NCBI GenBank assembly: GCA_011524755.1
Contig: WTJR01000116.1
Coordinates: 1-16,662, forward strand
Length of the DNA stretch: 16,662 bases
Direction: 5' to 3'
Source: Halieaceae bacterium
Lineage (GTDB): Bacteria > Pseudomonadota > Gammaproteobacteria > Pseudomonadales > Halieaceae
The notes under the pieces were generated by a model that was not told where the DNA came from, made no database searches, and saw only the letters and a list, made by a program, of their open reading frames with translations. Both the position numbers and the translations under genes were made by a program. Below are positions 15,341 through 16,662 of the stretch, piece after piece (position 1 is the first letter of the stretch; each line of letters begins with the position of its first letter).

Positions 15341-16345
15341 GTGAATCAAGAATGGACAGTCATCGATGGATTGCAGTACTCGGCGTGGTCTCGCGAGATC
15401 TTCGAGCAAATGCACGAAGGAGGCCTGAACTGCGTTCACGTCACCATTGCCTACCACGAGAACACCCGAGAAACCCTGACGCGAATGGGCGAGTGGAACC
15501 AGCGATTTGAGTCCATGCCGGATCTCATCCGGCCGGTTCACAACCCTAGCGATATCGCGCTAGCCAAGGCGGAAGGTCGGATTGGCATCATCTTCGGCGC
15601 GCAGAACTGCTCACCCATCGAGGATGAGATTCGGCTGGTCGAAATTATGCGACGGCTGGGACTCATGATTATGCAGCTCACCTATAACAACCAGAGCCTA
15701 TTGGCATGCGGGTGTTATGAGGATGAAGACAGCGGACTCACACGCTTCGGTAAGCAAGTCATTAAAGAAATGAATCGAGTCGGCATGGTGATTGACATGT
15801 CCCATAGCGCGGAGCGATCGACACTCGAAGCCATTGATTACTCCGAACGGCCAGTGATTGTCTCGCATGCCAATCCCAGTCACTTCCACCCTGCGCTTCG
15901 CAATAAATCGAATAAAGTCATCGATGCAGTCGCTGCCAACGAGGGTATTCTCGGATTCTCGCTCTACCCCTTTCACCTGAAAAATGGCCCTCAATGCACG
16001 CTAGAGGACTTTTGCGACATGGTCGTCTGGACGGCAGAGAGAATGGGAATAGACCGCATTGGACTGGGCTCAGACCTCTGTCAAAGCCAGCCTCAAAGTG
16101 TCCTGGAGTGGATGCGCAATGGCCGTTGGTCAAAAACCATGGATTATGGTGAAGGCTCCTCAGCCAACGCAGGCTGGCCCGAGAGTCTCAGCTGGTTTGC
16201 TGATAATCGAGATTTCCCCGGCATTGCAGCTGCCCTCTCCAAGCGTGGGTTTTCCGACACTGAATTGGGTAAAATCATGGGTGGAAATTGGGTCGACTTG
16301 CTTCAACGAGCGGCCGTACCGGCGGACACCAGCACACTCTCTTGA
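15341..16345 (+). CDS. M19 (renal dipeptidase)-like protein with altered metal site
   Basis: 334 residues with the overall order of an M19 dipeptidase: VIDG (7-10), TRFGKQVIKEMNRVGMVIDMSH (134-155), VIVSHANPS (172-180), ALRNKS (185-190), IGLGSD (240-245) and a C-terminal GGNW (314-317). By comparison with human DPEP1, the beta-metal histidines (His155, His176), substrate Arg (Arg187) and Asp245 are kept. The first-metal ligands are not: the usual D-G-H-x-D is D-G-L11-Q12-Y13, the bridging Glu is Gln88 in FGAQN, and the substrate-binding His is Tyr115. A classical dinuclear zinc dipeptidase is therefore unlikely; a mononuclear or non-peptidase activity is possible. No signal peptide is visible. 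It follows the aldehyde dehydrogenase by 15 bases and precedes the next gene by 9, so the three are probably one operon. Confidence 0.8.
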   Translation: MNQEWTVIDGLQYSAWSREIFEQMHEGGLNCVHVTIAYHENTRETLTRMGEWNQRFESMPDLIRPVHNPSDIALAKAEGRIGIIFGAQNCSPIEDEIRLVEIMRRLGLMIMQLTYNNQSLLACGCYEDEDSGLTRFGKQVIKEMNRVGMVIDMSHSAERSTLEAIDYSERPVIVSHANPSHFHPALRNKSNKVIDAVAANEGILGFSLYPFHLKNGPQCTLEDFCDMVVWTAERMGIDRIGLGSDLCQSQPQSVLEWMRNGRWSKTMDYGEGSSANAGWPESLSWFADNRDFPGIAAALSKRGFSDTELGKIMGGNWVDLLQRAAVPADTSTLS

Positions 16346-16354
16346 GCTCAGACA

Positions 16355-16662
16355 ATGACGGTTGCACAGGCAAACAGTTCAGCTATTGCGGGCAGGTCAC
16401 CATCGATCGTCATGGACCTTGAGCGCCTCGGCTCGTTATCGCCCAGTCGATTGAGCTTTGCGCGAACCTTACTTCGTCACATGCGCGAGCATCAGTGGTC
16501 TGTCGAGCGGACAGAGTTCGCCCTCGACCCACTAGGTCATGGAGAGACCATCTATCGGATTACCACGCCTTCGAGTCAATACCATGTCGTCGTTTTTGCG
16601 CAGGCATTGGACGATGAACTGCGCTCAGATCGCGTCATTGCGGAGGCCTGGGATGTCACCTT
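16355..16662 (+). CDS. Unrecognised protein, 5' part only (runs off the window)
   Basis: An open frame from the ATG at 16355 continues to the last base, at least 102 codons. It is not interrupted and starts 9 bases after the M19-like stop, so it is very probably a real operon member. I do not recognise the family. The first 17 residues are small and polar; from about residue 20 (MDLERLGSLSPSRLSFART) it looks like an ordered, mixed alpha/beta protein with many Arg and charged residues, including FALDPLGHGETIYRITTP and VVVFAQALDDELRSDRVIAE. There is no signal peptide or membrane segment in this part. The ribosome binding site is weak (GAGC about 8 bases upstream). The Met at residue 20 is an alternative start. 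Confidence 0.6.
   Translation, partial: MTVAQANSSAIAGRSPSIVMDLERLGSLSPSRLSFARTLLRHMREHQWSVERTEFALDPLGHGETIYRITTPSSQYHVVVFAQALDDELRSDRVIAEAWDVT

Overview
The window looks like a chromosomal segment of a marine gammaproteobacterium, most likely of the OM60/NOR5 (Halieaceae) clade. The main pointer is the first gene, a full-length bifunctional malonyl-CoA reductase of the Chloroflexus type, a rare enzyme known outside Chloroflexaceae chiefly from OM60/NOR5 bacteria and some Erythrobacter/Porphyrobacter relatives. GC content looks moderate by eye, which fits the gammaproteobacterial option better. Taxonomy is inferred from gene content only. Coding density is high. I see no rRNA, tRNA, CRISPR array, insertion sequence or phage gene, and no gene-free stretch longer than about 210 bases.

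Layout. (1) 21-3671, + strand: mcr, four Rossmann/SDR-like domains in one chain, closed by a strong intrinsic terminator at 3692-3720. (2) 3807-6629, + strand: a GPH-family (MelB-like) symporter, then a signal-peptide-bearing M20 amidohydrolase; together they suggest periplasmic hydrolysis of acylated or amide substrates plus an uptake step, although the transported substrate is unknown. (3) 6651-8195, - strand: an acyl-CoA synthetase (adenylate-forming ligase), convergent with the amidohydrolase. (4) 8344-11414, + strand: a PsiE-family membrane protein, an exported kynurenine-formamidase-like alpha/beta hydrolase, kynureninase (kynU) and adenine phosphoribosyltransferase (apt). The last three are tightly packed (4-base gap, then ATGA overlap), giving a kynurenine-degradation unit with a purine-salvage gene attached. 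(5) 11524-12924, + strand: one-chain iron-sulfur L-serine dehydratase, preceded by a leader with TTGAGA spaced at exactly 36-base intervals. (6) 12941-13675, - strand: a TruC-type tRNA pseudouridine synthase. (7) 13883 to the window end, + strand: an operon of an NAD(P)-dependent aldehyde dehydrogenase, an M19-like protein that has lost most of the dinuclear-zinc dipeptidase residues, and the start of an unrecognised protein cut off by the window edge.

How the genes work together. Most encode central or amino-acid catabolism: malonyl-CoA to 3-hydroxypropionate, acyl activation, N-acyl amino acid hydrolysis, kynurenine to anthranilate plus alanine, serine to pyruvate, and aldehyde oxidation.

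Strongest leads: the mcr gene in a presumed photoheterotroph or heterotroph; the aldehyde dehydrogenase / altered M19 / unknown-protein operon; and a + strand terminator with a UUCG loop in front of that operon with no + strand gene to terminate, which suggests a small RNA or an attenuated leader.
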